Positions 33,417 to 45,008 of a stretch of DNA of 64,000 nucleotides are shown here, in pieces. The notes under the pieces were generated by a model. That model was not told where the DNA came from and made no database searches. It saw only the letters and a list, made by a program, of their open reading frames with translations. This DNA comes from Triplophysa rosa (taxonomy: Eukaryota; Chordata; Actinopteri; Cypriniformes; Nemacheilidae). The stretch covers positions 3,969 through 67,968 of the forward strand of contig NW_026634129.1 in the NCBI RefSeq assembly GCF_024868665.1. Reading direction: 5' to 3'. Numbering within the stretch: the first letter of the stretch is position 1; each line of letters opens with the position of its first letter. The position numbers were made by a program, and so were the translations under genes.

Positions 33417-34050
33417 TAATTTACGCGATTTAAAAAGGGCTCGTCATCTCCGAGATATAACCCAAATGTTCATATTTACTTGCATTTTAGAGACCCCAAG
33501 TTTTATCGGCTTGTTTTGTCATCTCTGAACTTTCAAAACTGTGGTTATTGCAAACTGGCTAACGTTAGTAATCTTAAACAATCTGTTGCTAATTCTAATA
33601 ACAGTAGCTGCAAATCACCACTAAACCTAATGTTTGAAATTGCGATGATTTTCCGTTTAAATGTGGCTTATGTTTGAAAGGAAAGCAAACTGATAGTTTG
33701 AGTGTTTAGCAAATACAGATTAATTTACCATCACTTGCGTAATGATTAGACATGGTGGTGGAAAAAAATGATAGAGAAGTGAATTTTTTTTAAAGCTTTT
33801 GCGTTATCTTGCAAAACTTTTGCGTTCACGCGAGAAGCATTGCATTCTCTCGCAAAGATATTTGCGTTATCTTGCAAAACATTCAAACGTCCTGTTGTCC
33901 CGCTCCGTACATTAACAATGGAGCAGTTTATAGTAGATTCCCAATAACTCGTGAGCTAAACGTTATTATAACACAAATAACACACAATTCCTTAGATTAG
34001 GATCTACATCCCAGTCTTCCTCAAAACGAGAATATAAATTAATATCCAAA
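33417..34050. other. Intergenic, short direct repeats
   Basis: GCGTTATCTTGCAAAAC occurs twice (near 33802 and 33863) around CTCGCAAAGA. No gene is supported. Confidence 0.5.
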
Positions 34051-35560
34051 TGTAGGGGACCTACAATAATCGTTTTGTGTAAGAGACTTCTATTTTGATT
34101 TTTGCTATGGTCGCCGCCATTTTTATTTGTGCGTAAGAGAGACGTAAAGGATTCCGAGAAGAAATGGCAGAGAGAAAGTGTGCGCTCGTGAAGTTGCTGT
34201 GATCTTTGGATAGTTTTGACCGCTAAAAAGTAGCGTAGACCCATGATGCACAGTTGTATCGTTTGTTAACTTTGTTAAGTGCCTAATCGCGGGAACTTGG
34301 AGAGTTACAAGACGCGATAGAGGGGTTTTCGTGTTATTAGTGTGAGCGGAGCAGTGACAACGCGCCTGCTAGCTGTTAGCACGAGATAGCTAACGTTACC
34401 AGAGTCAATTACTCTCACGCGGTTTATTTTCCGTTTTGCTCGGTTTTTTTTTTGGTTACTTGTTCAAACGGACGGAAAACGCTATTTATGTGTTATTGTG
34501 CGTTGCGTGGAGAAATTGCCGAGTCGTCGGATGGGCTAAGCTACGTATCGTCGCTTCAATGTGGTCTGTGTCAGCTGGGGTCGCGGCCTTGTAGGATCGA
34601 GCTGTCGGCGCCAGGATCTCTAGGGCAATCGCTGGGAGAACATTGTGTACAGACGTAACCCTGCCATTCGAAGGACATCGTTCAGCGCCTGGTCCCTCAG
34701 GGAGGTGGTGGTGTGCTCAGTTTGTCTCATTCTGTGTTGCACTTTGGGAAACTGAACAACATTTCTCCGGTGAGTGAACTGAATTGTGAATTACCTCACA
34801 AAGTGAAGTCCTATTTATGAAACAGTGAACGAACTTTGGATAAAAGATTTCATCAGCCGTTACTCTTGCACGGTTGCGAACTTCTTGTAACATGAGAACC
34901 CATGCATGGAATAGAGGACGACTATTCTTTGATTTGATCTGCGAAGTGAATCATTGAACTTTATCGAACGTGATTGTGAATTGTGTATCAAAATTCTCAA
35001 ACCGGTGTGTAATCTCACTAGAACAGTGAGAGGGGATTTTGATTATTGTTGATACCCTGAACGGATACAGAGTTGTTTATATTTGTTGTTTATTTTTATT
35101 TACCTTGTATTTCATTTCTGTGTACTAGTTCTTACACTCTTCTTATTGGGAAAGAGAAACAACTCCTTACAGTTATTTTAGTTTAAATAAATCCTTTATT
35201 AGAAGAGTTAAGCTGTGTCTAGTGAATTGAAGTCACTTTTACTAAGGAGTGGGGGCATCTCATCTGTCCTGTTAGATTTGGGGAGGGTGGGTTGTGCACT
35301 CATACACTAGCTTTAGGCACATACACACTTCAGGTTGGCTCCCGTGAATGAAGAAGATCCTGAAGCCCACCTCGTCCTCTCTGAAGCTTTGTGCACCGTA
35401 ACTAGACAGGTACCACATTCAGTTACCAGCTGAAATGAGACCAAAAGCACTGGGTGGGAGGACCAAGCTCCTGTTGCTCACACAGTCTTCCTTAGTGAAG
35501 TGTATACTACCCTCTACCCCCCACAAGGCGGTTGGCACCACTCCGCCGCCAAATATTGGC
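34051..35560 (+). mobile_element. 5' LTR and leader of the gypsy element (3' boundary unresolved)
   Basis: The first ~450 bp match the 3' LTR. Beyond that the shortened 3' copy cannot fix the end. AATAAA occurs near 35188, so R probably lies there. A TGGCATCACGAACAGGAT sequence at 35558-35575 could be the primer site, which would make the LTR about 1.5 kb; the matching tRNA was not identified. Confidence 0.55.
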
Positions 35561-35626
35561 ATCACGAACAGGATACACCAGTAAGTAATTCAAGTCAGTC
35601 CAGGTGCCAGGTGTTTAAGTGCAATT

Positions 35627-37783
35627 ATGGCCGATCTGGACGAATTGAAGGAACAGTTTGAAGACATGCAAAGACGGTTCGGTGAGCAGGCTGGAATGTT
35701 GGAACAGGCCAGAGCGGATCAAAGGGAAGCGCTGGCTCTTGCTAGAGCTGTTATTGACCAACAGGCAACTGCCCAGAGAATGCCATCGACCCTTTATATT
35801 CCGAGAGATCGTAAACTCCCTGAGTTTAGTGGTTATCGTACCAAACCTGGAGAGATGAGTGTGGAGGAATGGACATGCTCAATGAAATCTGCTCTGAAAG
35901 TGATGAAAATACCTGAAGAGGACAGGATTGAATTTGTGAAACAGTATTTGAAAGAAGAAGCTAAAATGACGATTAAGTTTATGCTCAGTGGAAAAGAAAA
36001 ATCTGTGGATGAGATCTTTGAGGCTCTGGACATTACTTATGGTGACAAACTTCCCATTGGAAACAGACTGAAAGAGTTTTATGACCGGAAACAGATGCCA
36101 GATGAAACCATTCGTTCATATGCCTACGATCTGCAAGAGAAACTAGGTATCATTCAGAATCGTGATCCCTCAAGAGTGCCCAATGCTGATGTTGTCCTGA
36201 AGGAACAGCTTGCGTTGGGACTCAAAGATGATTCCCTACGACGTGAGATGAAGAGAAGACTCAAGGTCGAAAAAGATTTCACGTTTATTCAGTTGATGCA
36301 AGAAGCGATCATATGGTCGGAAGAAGAAGTTGAGGTTCCAAGCAAGTTAAAGACCAATACTCGTTCACGGGGCTCCGTCCATGCTACCGCCGCGCTGGAG
36401 GGTTCCTCAACGAATTCGCTCAAGCTGGAAAAGCTACAGGAGGCAATTCAACAGATAGCCACCCGACAGGAAGAACTTTTCCAGATGGTGACTAACAAAG
36501 GGAACGCCATACCTGCAGGAAAGGAGGTTAGGTCAAGAAGTGTGCCCTTAAAGGACAGCGAAGGAAGATACATCTGCTACACTTGTGGAAAGCCGGGACA
36601 CACTAGTCATCGATGTTCTCAATACAAGGGAAGTGCAAGTGGGGTGCACACCCTGAAACACAAGAGTGAACTGGAAAAGTCCATGGAACAAGCTACCCCA
36701 GAGCTGGAAAGTTCAAGTCCATCTGTCATCAGAAGTCACACGGCAGACTGTGATATGAGGGATGTTTCCAAAACTGTCTGTGAAAGTACCTTTGGGGATT
36801 GTCTCAGCATTGAAGTGAGGATTGCTGGTGTGAGTACCGTATGCCTTTTGGACAAAGGATCCGAGGTGACTACCATCTCTGAGTCACACTTTAGGAACCA
36901 CTTTGGAGAAGTTGTGTTGTCGTCTGCCAACTGGGTTAGACTCACAGCAGCCAATGGGTTGGATATTCCCATTGTAGGATGTTTGGAAGCTGACATTGAG
37001 TGTATGGGAAAGACGTTGCAAGGAAAGTGTGTGTTCGTAATCAAAGAGAGCGGTTCCAACGGATTGGAGTTTAGGAGACTACCAGGCATTGTTGGGATGA
37101 ATGTGCTGAGTGACTTAAAAGACTTGTTCATGGCTACGGAGGGCGTGAAGAGAATGGATCGGTATGGCCGAGGAATCAAAGAGGCAAGAGTCCAAAGAGT
37201 GTTAGCTGACCTCAAGATCCAAACAGAGACGTTGAGTCGTGGAGACAAGATTGGTTTTCTGAAAGTGGCTGGAAAGCAAGCCATTACCATTCCGCCTTTC
37301 AGTGAACGCGTGTTGGAAGGTCGTTGCAGGTTGCCCCCTAAAATGAGCTGTCAAGTGTTAGTGGAAGCCTCACCTGAAGTCAGTTTACCCAAGAGTGTTC
37401 TAATTGCCAATGTATTTACTAGGACTATTAATGGAAAAGTCCCAGTCAGAGTGTGGAATTCCAGTGAAAAGCCAATAAAACTCCCGCCACGATGTAGGAT
37501 AGCAGCACTGTCTAAACCCCAGGAAGTTGTTCCAAAAGCGCTTGTGGAATTTGAAGAGGAAGATGATGTGCTGTATGTTCGAACAGTTCAGCAGCCCCAA
37601 GTGAAAGTGGAGGAGAGCACCTCAGAGCGATTACCAGTACCAGTGCAAACAAAAATGGAAAACCACAAAGAGGACCAGCGTGAAAGACTACGAAGTCTAC
37701 TGACAAAGCACAGTGACGTGTTTTCAGCAAATGAAGGTGACTTCGGACATACCACGACTGTTACGCACAGAAAAGCACACTGA
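35627..37783 (+). pseudogene. Gypsy gag-protease ORF (718 aa, protease site mutated, truncated by duplication)
   Basis: From ATG 35627: a coiled-coil N terminus (residues 1-50), a retrotransposon Gag capsid-like domain (about 60-230), and a zinc knuckle CYTCGKPGHTSHRC at 317-330. An aspartic protease follows whose active site reads LLDKGSEVT (Asp409-Lys410-Gly411) instead of DTG, so it should be inactive. The last ~90 residues are the start of the pol linker (TKHSDVFSANEGDF). The frame then ends at TGA 37781 because a 349-bp tandem duplication, not a multiple of three, shifts it. Ancestrally gag, protease and pol probably formed one frame. Confidence 0.88.
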
Positions 37784-38120
37784 TACAAACAAGCCGCCGG
37801 CAGCGATGCAGCAAACAGGAAGCAGGAAACAGGAAGCAGAATCAATGTTGTCTAAACTGTCTAAACCCCAGGAAGTTGTTCCAAAAGCGCTTGTGGAGTT
37901 TGAAGAGGAAGATGATGTGCTGTATGTTCGAACAGTTCAGCAGCCCCAAGTGAAAGTGGAGGAGAGCACCTCAGAGCGATTAAAAGTACCAGTGCAAACA
38001 AACATGGAAAACCTCACAGAGGACCAGCGTGAAAGACTACGAAGTCTACTGACAAAGCACAGTGACGTGTTTTCAGCAAATGAAGGTGACTTCAGACATA
38101 CCACGACTGTTACGCACAGA
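37508..38120 (+). repeat. 349-bp tandem duplication breaking gypsy pol
   Basis: Segments 37508-37771 and 37857-38120 are near-identical 264-bp copies separated by 85 bp of other sequence containing GGAAGCAGGAAACAGGAAGC. The offset is 349 in both, which changes the frame by one. Confidence 0.93.
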
Positions 38121-39659
38121 GTTCCTACAGGAGACACTCCTCCCATTAAGCAAAGACACTGTAGAATCGCACCCCAGGTATTTCAGGAAGTGAAATGATA
38201 TGTTAGAGATTTATTGTCACAGGGCATTCTTAAAGAAAGCTGCAGTCCGTGGGCGTCTCCGGCTGTGATTGTAATCAAGAAAAATGGCAGCGTACGCTTT
38301 TGTTGCAACTATCGAAGGTTGAATAAAGTGACTTGCAAAGATGCTTACCCGCTCCCACGGGTAGAGGAATCACTGGATGCCTTGGGAAATGCCCAGCTGT
38401 TCTCTACACTTGATCTTACTTCTAGATATTTTCAGGTGGCCATTAGCAAGGAGGACAGAGTTAAGACTGATGTCACCACTCCCTTTGGGCTGTTTGAGTG
38501 GACAAGGATGCCATTCGGACTCTGCAATGCTCCTGCAACATTTCAGCGACTGATGGGAGTAGTGCTCGGTGATTTGATGTTTGACATATTGCTCATCTAC
38601 CTGGATGACATCGTTGTATTCTCCAAGGACTTTGAGAGCCATTGTCAAAGACAGGAAATTGTGTTTAATCGATTGAGACAACATGGACTGAAGCTTAAGC
38701 CTAGCAGGTGTTTTCTTTTAAAGCCGGAAGTGAGAGTTCTAGGACACCTGATTTCGTCCAAAGGAATACAAGTTGACCATGAGAAGACTCGAGCCTTGGA
38801 AGAATGGCCCATGCCCAAGAATGTCACAGAGTTGAGACAAGTCCTGGGATTCCTGAGCTACTACAGAAGGTTCATTCCTGGGTTTACTCAGTTAGCACGG
38901 CCCCTTCATGCTTTGGTTGGAAAAGGGAACACCACGGGACCCTTTAACTGGACCACCGAATGCCAGACTGCACTCACTAAACTCAAACGCTGCTTAATGT
39001 GCCCACCAATTCTCGCTTACCCTGATTTCAGCCAGCATTTTGTGCTCACAACTGATGGAAGCCTGCTGGGTTTGGGAGCTGTATTAAGTCAGTGTCAGGA
39101 AGGAGTTGAACGTGTAATCGCGTATGCGAGTCGAGGACTTTGCGGATCAGAAAGGAATGACAGAAACTATAGTGCTTTCAAGTTGGAGCTACTTGCTTTG
39201 AAATGGGCGATCACTGAGAAGTTCAAGGAATATTTGATCTACTCCAAGTTCTCCATGATCACAGACCATAACCCTCTGCGATACTTGGAAACGGCAAATT
39301 TGGGAGCCATCGAACAGCGGTGGCTGGCTCAACTTGCAGAGTTCGATTTCGAAGTGTACTACAAACCCGGAAGTCTAAATACTAATGCTGACGTATTGTC
39401 TAGGATACCCACCTGTGAAGAGCCAGAGGAAGAGGACTCTGTTAAGGATTTCATCAAGATGAATGCTGACGAAGTTCGTGCGTGTTTGTGGCCTGTCGCT
39501 AAAAAGCAGCCAAAAGTCCAAGCTTTAATCCAGATGACTGTCACCGGGAATGTCCCAAGTTATAGTTGGAGTGATATAGAAGAGCTACAAAAGAGCGACC
39601 CAAACATAGCCCCTGTCTACCGTGCGGTACTGTACAAGAAGAACTTCGAGTCTGGTTGA
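37857..39659 (+). pseudogene. Gypsy pol: reverse transcriptase and RNase H
   Basis: One frame runs from the second duplication copy to TGA 39657, with a single internal stop at 38196-38198 (probably CGA to TGA). RT motifs are clear: RFCCNYRRLN, STLDLTSRYFQ, MPFGLCNAPATFQ and the catalytic YLDD at 38598-38609. RNase H follows (TTDGSLLGLGAVL, ITDHNPLRYL). The end KKNFESG marks a frameshift, since integrase continues in another frame. The catalytic residues are intact, but the element as a whole cannot make a full polyprotein. Confidence 0.9.
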
Positions 39660-40503
39660 CCAGCGAACCATGAACCCGGAGTTGAAAAAACTTACTAGAC
39701 AGTTCCAACGACTCCGTCTTGAAAAGAGTGTGATGCTTCGAACTGTACTTGACCCAAGAGACAGTGAAGAGATTCGTCAACTGGTAATTCCGGAATCCTT
39801 GCATTACAAAGTGTACGAAAGTCAGCATGATCATTGTGGACACTTCGGAGAAAGAAGCACACTGGAGAGGATGAGAACAAACTATTACTGGCCGACAATG
39901 ACTAAAGATGTCCAAGACTGGGTCCAGCAATGTAAGAGATGTGCCCTTGCGAAGGATGTGTTTCCCAAACATCGTGCCCCAATGACATGCACTAATGTGT
40001 CTGCACCTCTGGAAGTTTTAGCCATGGATTATACTGTGTTGGAGGAATCCGTGGGTGGATATGAAAATGTCCTTGTCTTAACTGACATGTTCACTCGCTT
40101 CACAGTTGCGGTGCCAACTAAGAATCAGACTGAACAGCCAAAGCTCTTGTACAGCAGTGGTTCGCCCACTACAGCTGTCCGGCAAGATTACATTCTGACC
40201 AAGGTCGGTGCTTCAAAGCAAAGGTAATCAAAGAACTGTGCCAAGTCTATGGAATTGGAAAGAGTCGCACCACTCCGTACCATCCCCAGGGTAACTCCCA
40301 GTGTGAAAGATTTAACAGAACCATGCACGACATGTTAAGGACGTTACCTCCAGAAAAGAAAAAGAACTGGAAGCAGTATCTACCTGAATTGGTTATGGCC
40401 TATAATAGCTGGACCCACACTTCAACGGGCTATTCACCTTTCTACTTAATGTTTGGAAGAGATGCTCTTATGCCCCTGGACATCTTTAATGGAAGAGGAT
40501 AGT
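39622..40503 (+). pseudogene. Gypsy integrase, N-terminal and core parts, frameshifted
   Basis: The HHCC zinc-binding domain is visible (HCGHFGERSTLERMR then CKRCALAK), followed by the core with MDYT and LTDMFTRF. Near 40138 the frame slips by one base; the downstream core, with HSDQGRCF and [14 protein letters not shown], continues in the next frame to about 40503, where TAG/TAA codons occur. All three acidic core positions seem to be present in pieces. Confidence 0.85.
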
Positions 40504-41001
40504 AACGTTGACATCCTTGATGACTGGGTGAAAAAGCACCACAACAAGTTGAAAGTAGCTGTGCAAGTGGCCGAGAAGACTGCACAAGAAGCTTCTTGAC
40601 AGAGAAAGAGAGCTTATGATCGCAGATCCCGTGGAGCACTTATGAGATCTGGAGACCGTGTCCTGTTACGGAACCATTCACACAGAGGAAGATGTAAGAT
40701 ACAGGATCACTGGCAATCTCAAACATACATTGTAGTGAAACAGAACCACGATGACACTCCCGTCTTCACCATTCGTCCAGAAAAGGGAGGAAAATGTAAA
40801 GTTGTACACAGACACCAACTTAAACATTGCACCTTTCAGAGACAGTCACATACCTGCACATCTAAACGTAAAGTTAGAGGACACACAGAGCAGGAACACA
40901 CTGATTCAGATCCAGATGTTTATGAATGTTTCATTCCTGTGATGAAAGTAATTTCGTTGCTATGTATGTTATTACTTTACATGTTTTCATTGCCATATTG
41001 A
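40504..41001 (+). pseudogene. Gypsy integrase C-terminal part with hydrophobic tail
   Basis: The frame contains a stop at 40597-40599, then [20 protein letters not shown] and a basic region typical of the gypsy integrase C terminus. The last 20 residues are strongly hydrophobic ([17 protein letters not shown]), which is unusual for an integrase and may reflect a lost downstream gene or chance. Confidence 0.7.
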
Positions 41002-41094
41002 TGGTGTGCAACGATAATTATTGAACCTGCTATTCTCTGTCTTTGTCTTCCAGGGACTGAGCCGCTGAATGGAAGTCCGAGGTATGACAGGGTT

Positions 41095-41107
41095 TAGTAG
41101 GGGGGAA
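41095..41107 (+). promoter_or_regulatory. Polypurine tract of the gypsy element
   Basis: AGTAGGGGGGAA lies directly before the 3' LTR (TGTAGG at 41108), the expected place for plus-strand priming. Confidence 0.75.
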
Positions 41108-41550
41108 TGTAGGGGACCTACAATAATCGTTTTGTGTAAGAGACTTCTATTTTGATTTTTGCTATGGTCACCGCCATTTTTATTTGTGCGTAAGAGAGAC
41201 GTAAAGTATTCCGAGAAGAAATGGCAGAGAGAAGGTGTGGGCTCGTGAAGTTTCTGTGATCTTTGGGTAGTTTTGACCGCTAAAAAGTAACGTAGACCCA
41301 TGATGCACAGTTGTACCGTTTGTTAACTTTGTTAAGTGCCTAATCGCGGGAACTTTGAGAGTTTCAAGACACGATAGAGGAGTTTTCGTGTTATTAGTGT
41401 GAGCGGAGCAGTGAAACGCGCCTGCTAGCTGTTAGCACGAGATAGCTAACGTTACCAGAGTCAATTACTCTCACGCGGTTTATTTTCCGTTTTGCTCAGT
41501 TTTTTTGGTTTTACTTGTTCAAACGAACGGGAAACGCTATTTATGTGTTC
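41108..41550 (+). mobile_element. 3' LTR of the gypsy element, truncated
   Basis: It matches 34051 onward until TATTTATGTGTT, then switches to unrelated repeat sequence. About 1 kb is therefore missing if the LTR is as long as its 5' copy suggests. Confidence 0.88.
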
Positions 41551-41815
41551 AAAAAACTGCTGTTTCTAAGACGGAAAACATCTGCTGTGTAAAAACATCT
41601 GCTAAACATCTTAGAAAAGAGCAGTTTCACATACATTCTGAATCATAAACATCTTACAGACGTCTTCTAGATGTCTATATGACATCTGACAGCAAGCGTC
41701 TCAGAGACGTATTGCAGATGAGCAAACAATTAAAAAAATATGTCTTGCAGATGTAAATGCAGACATTAAATAGATGTCTCCCAGATGTATGTGTGCTATC
41801 AGGATAACAAATGTA
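41551..41815. mobile_element. MITE-like repeat (AGATGTCT / ACATCT motifs)
   Basis: ACATCTGCT, AACATCTTA, AGACGTCT and AGATGTCT recur on both strands in a pattern typical of a foldback MITE. It abuts the truncated LTR and may have caused, or come in with, the truncation. Confidence 0.5.
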
Positions 41816-42792
41816 ACTCTTTTTTCTTTAGTAGTTTAATAGTTAATAAATACAAACTGTTCCAAAACCAATATGATTCATAATGAGCAAAGTGAACTCC
41901 TCTAGAGTACATACAAGAGACGAGAAAGAAAAAAGAGAAACAGATCAAGCAGAGGTAGGTTTATCTCCAATATGAACTTTATTAGTTAACTGGTATAGAG
42001 AGAAGGGGGTGGGTTCGGGAAAGGAACACGAGACGGAATCATCGGGTCTTCTCATGCTTCAACTTGTCAAAAAACGAGTTGGGCGTATTACGTAGTATTT
42101 ATGTGCTCGATACACTCCCCCAGCGATCGTACAGGTTTCGGAAAGTTTTTTTCGAACATGTAAAACTTTTGTAACAATTTTCTTAGTCCCTTATTGGACA
42201 ATTCTCCCAGAAAAGCACGCGGCAGCAAGGAGAGCAGGAGAAGGAGCATGCGCAGACAAGAGAGAGAGCATACGTTTATGAAGTTCAGGTGTTTGTTTGT
42301 TCACTGCATTTGGGTCATGAATGTTATATAAACGGTGGATTTGGAGATCGTTTGAAACTGATATATGGAGCCGTCCCAGCGCTAAAAGATGCCGGACATA
42401 AACCGCATGCGGTGAGTGAAACTGATGTCTGTTTTGTTGGCGCACATGCTTTAATCCAGCCTACCCCTCCCCCCGCACTCGCCATATGTTTTCGGACATA
42501 ACCGTACAGCTGTATCTATCTTTTATAAATGTGATCAAACTAAATACTCTTCGAAGATACGAAGTATGCAATACTACTCTTGGTACTCAACATTAATATG
42601 AGATTGGCAGAAACCGCGTGTGTTAGGGCCGCTTTAAGACAGTTCAGACATTAATTTTAGTCTGGGACTAGTCTTACGCCTTGTCTATGAATCCAGGCCT
42701 TAAAGTCCAAATGAAATAAAAAATGGCAATGCCTATTTTTTCATAAAATATCGCAGCATTTATTATTGAAAATAGTTTATCAATGTGGGTCA
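41816..42792. other. Intergenic, with a possible promoter and first exon
   Basis: TATATAAA lies near 42324-42331. About 60 bp downstream is an ATG (42389) followed by eight codons and a good splice donor (GCG|GTGAGTG at 42412). No second exon can be linked, so this remains a weak candidate for a host or element gene start. Confidence 0.25.
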
Positions 42793-43426
42793 TAGGGCTA
42801 TCACGATTATGAAATTTGGCTGACGATTAATTGTCTAATAAATCATTGCGATTATGAAGATTAATTCTCATACATTTTTTATTCAGCTTTGAAACGACCA
42901 TATTGTTCTGAATATAAAGACTGTTCTTTTTCTTGGAAATACATAGGAAAAAATTGGGTCATCATATATTTAAGGTTTAGGCTTTTAGCTGTCAATAATA
43001 CAACCTCCAAATACTTGTAAATTAGGTAAATTGATCAGGTGTGGATTGAAGCCACCATTAAAATGCTATCAGTCATAGAAAAGCTTCTAGTCTGTTTTTT
43101 TCTCACTTGCATAAAAGTTTACTTCTATGTTAATGAGATTTTGGTAGACTGGTTTTCACAATGAAATAATATTAAATTGTACTGCAGGTTATTTTTATGG
43201 TATATGCTTCAGTTTTTTTTTAAGTGATTGTGTTGTGGTGGTACATTTTACAAGTATTACCATGCTTTAGATACAATATATACAATAAAATATGCAATAT
43301 GCAGATGCACTTCAGCTCCCCTAGTGTCTTCTATAGAGATGTGCAATAATTGCGATGAAATGAAACCATAGCGATGAGGTCAAACAATCGCGATGAGACG
43401 ATTATTTAATAATTGTGACAGCCCTA
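42793..43426. mobile_element. hAT-type MITE, 634 bp, 8-bp target duplication
   Basis: The ends TAGGGCTATCAC and GTGACAGCCCTA are bordered by a perfect GTGGGTCA duplication (42785-42792, 43427-43434). No transposase. Confidence 0.9.
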
Positions 43427-43575
43427 GTGGGTCATTCTTTTTTTTAAATACGTGTGCCTTCATAATCTTCGGTTAAAATCTGAAAACGCACTTCTGTCCT
43501 GTAATAGGCTTGTTTGAGATGCGCCTAGCCTCGCTTAAAAAGAAGACGAGAGTAGGCGACTGCAGTAAGGGGAGG

Positions 43576-44192
43576 TGTCAGGATCCTGTCCTGAGTTTTC
43601 GTGCCTTGTGGACAGGGTCGTGACAGTACCATGTCTTGTGTGTGTGTTTCGTCTTGTGTGGAGACACGTGGCGGTTTATTTTGACATTTAGCCGTGTGTC
43701 CTCCTGTCTTCCGTTTAGCTCGCCCCCTTGTTTCTCCGTTAGTGTTTCATCTCCCTCACCTGTCCCTATCATCTTCCCGCCAATTCCCATTTATGTTGAG
43801 TCTTGTCAGTTGCCCGTCTCCGTCCCTGTGCAATCTCTCCTCGTTAATGTTCCCCTATTTAGTGTCTCTGTTTCCCTCGCCACACGTCGGTTCATTGTGA
43901 TTGTATGCATGTTCCTTGGTCCATTGTTCCAAGTCCTTGTTCCCTGTGCCTCTTATCTTGTCGTCGTGGATTACGTGTTTCCCTGGACTATTATTTCGTG
44001 TTTGGATTTATTATTTGGATTATTCTTTGTGTTTACTTTATTCCCCGTTCGGGAAGTATTTTAGTTTGATTTCTTATTTTAGTTTCTGTGTGTTTTCCCC
44101 ATCGAGGGTTTTTTGTTCCTGTTTTTATTAAAGTCTTCTCTGTTTAAACCCTTCACCTGCCTGCGTTTGGGTTCTGTCCACATAAAGTGACA
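43576..44192 (+). mobile_element. Solo LTR with hairpin head, 6-bp target duplication
   Basis: It starts TGTCAGGATCCTGTCC, closes the head with GGACAGGGTCGTGACA, and ends AAAGTGACA. GGGAGG flanks both ends (43570-43575 and 44193-44198). A TATTAAA site precedes the shared tail near 44127. The right flank is dispersed repeat R. Confidence 0.85.
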
Positions 44193-44562
44193 GGGAGGAG
44201 TGAAAACAGCGCAGGCAAGACAGACAACTTCACTAATCGCGCTGTCGAGTCGACTGGAAACGTCAGCAATGTAATAGATCGCGTTCACGGTTTTTATCAA
44301 AATTTTCTTGGATTTAAAAGGGAGAAATGTTGTAAAACTTTTAATAAACAAACTCTCTCTCTCAACCATGTCAAGTCTGTAAGAAAGAATTTAGATCTTT
44401 TCTTTTACTAACGAATGCTTAAACATATTAGAACCTCCTATTTAAAGTTTCCACTTTAACCCAAAAATCAAAGAAATTAATTTAAACATTGTATGTGATA
44501 TTTATCCTTCTGGAGAGTTCCTATATTGTGTAAATTCTGTAACTAATTTCCAGAAAACACCG
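44193..44562 (+). repeat. Dispersed repeat R, copy 2
   Basis: Reverse complement of 7073-7464, beginning at GGGAGGAGTGAAAACAGCGC. It ends where the tRNA array sequence begins. Confidence 0.75.
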
Positions 44563-44735
44563 TGCTGGGGTAAGAGATATTCTCTAATCTCTGAGGGAAA
44601 TCCTGCACACCATTCAGTTGCCAGAGATAGGGCTTCAACCTGTCGACTGCATTTTGCATCAACTTGACACTTTGTCATCTTGTTTTGGCCGCTTTCATTT
44701 TTTCAGTCAAACGTGCTGCTCTTGGTAGAGGTGCT

Positions 44736-44809
44736 GGCGCCGTGGCTTAGCTGGTCAAAGCGCCTGTCTAGTAAACAGGAGATCCTGGGTTCGAATCCCA
44801 GCGGTGCCT
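44736..44809 (+). tRNA. tRNA-Thr(AGT)
   Basis: A 74-base cloverleaf with acceptor GGCGCCG / CGGTGCC, anticodon stem-loop CCTGT-CTAGTAA-ACAGG (anticodon AGT) and T arm CTGGGTTCGAATCCCAG. A and B boxes are intact. CCA is not encoded, as usual in eukaryotes. Confidence 0.95.
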
Positions 44810-44918
44810 AGTGTGGCCTCTTTGTTTACTTCTTCATAGACTAATATTTTTCTTGCACGAGTGAAGAATTTTGGAATGCGCCGCAGCCCTAATAAACAGT
44901 GACATGGAATGCACACAA

Positions 44919-45008
44919 GGCATTGTGGCGCAATGGATAGCGCGTTGGACTTCTAGATTGAGAAATGTGGGCATTCAAAGGTTGTGGGTTCGAGTCCCAC
45001 CAGTGTCG
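44919..45008 (+). tRNA. tRNA-Arg(TCT) with intron
   Basis: A 90-base gene. The sequence GGACTTCTA carries anticodon TCT; an intron of about 15-17 bases (GATTGAGAAATGTGGGC region) follows one base after it, and the stem closes with TTCAAAGG. T arm GTGGGTTCGAGTCCCAC is perfect. The acceptor GGCATTG / CAGTGTC includes two G-T pairs, weaker than in the 58750 copy. Confidence 0.88.

Larger units (their letters stand above)
34051..41550 (+). mobile_element. Ty3/gypsy LTR retrotransposon, broken, 3' LTR truncated
   Basis: LTR sequence beginning TGTAGGGGACCTACAATAAT occurs at 34051 and again in direct orientation at 41108. Between them lie gag-protease, RT-RNase H and integrase in the order of Ty3/gypsy elements. 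I count about 15-20 differences by eye over the ~440 shared LTR bases, so the insertion is not recent, in keeping with several frameshifts and stops. The 3' LTR stops abruptly at 41550. Confidence 0.9.
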
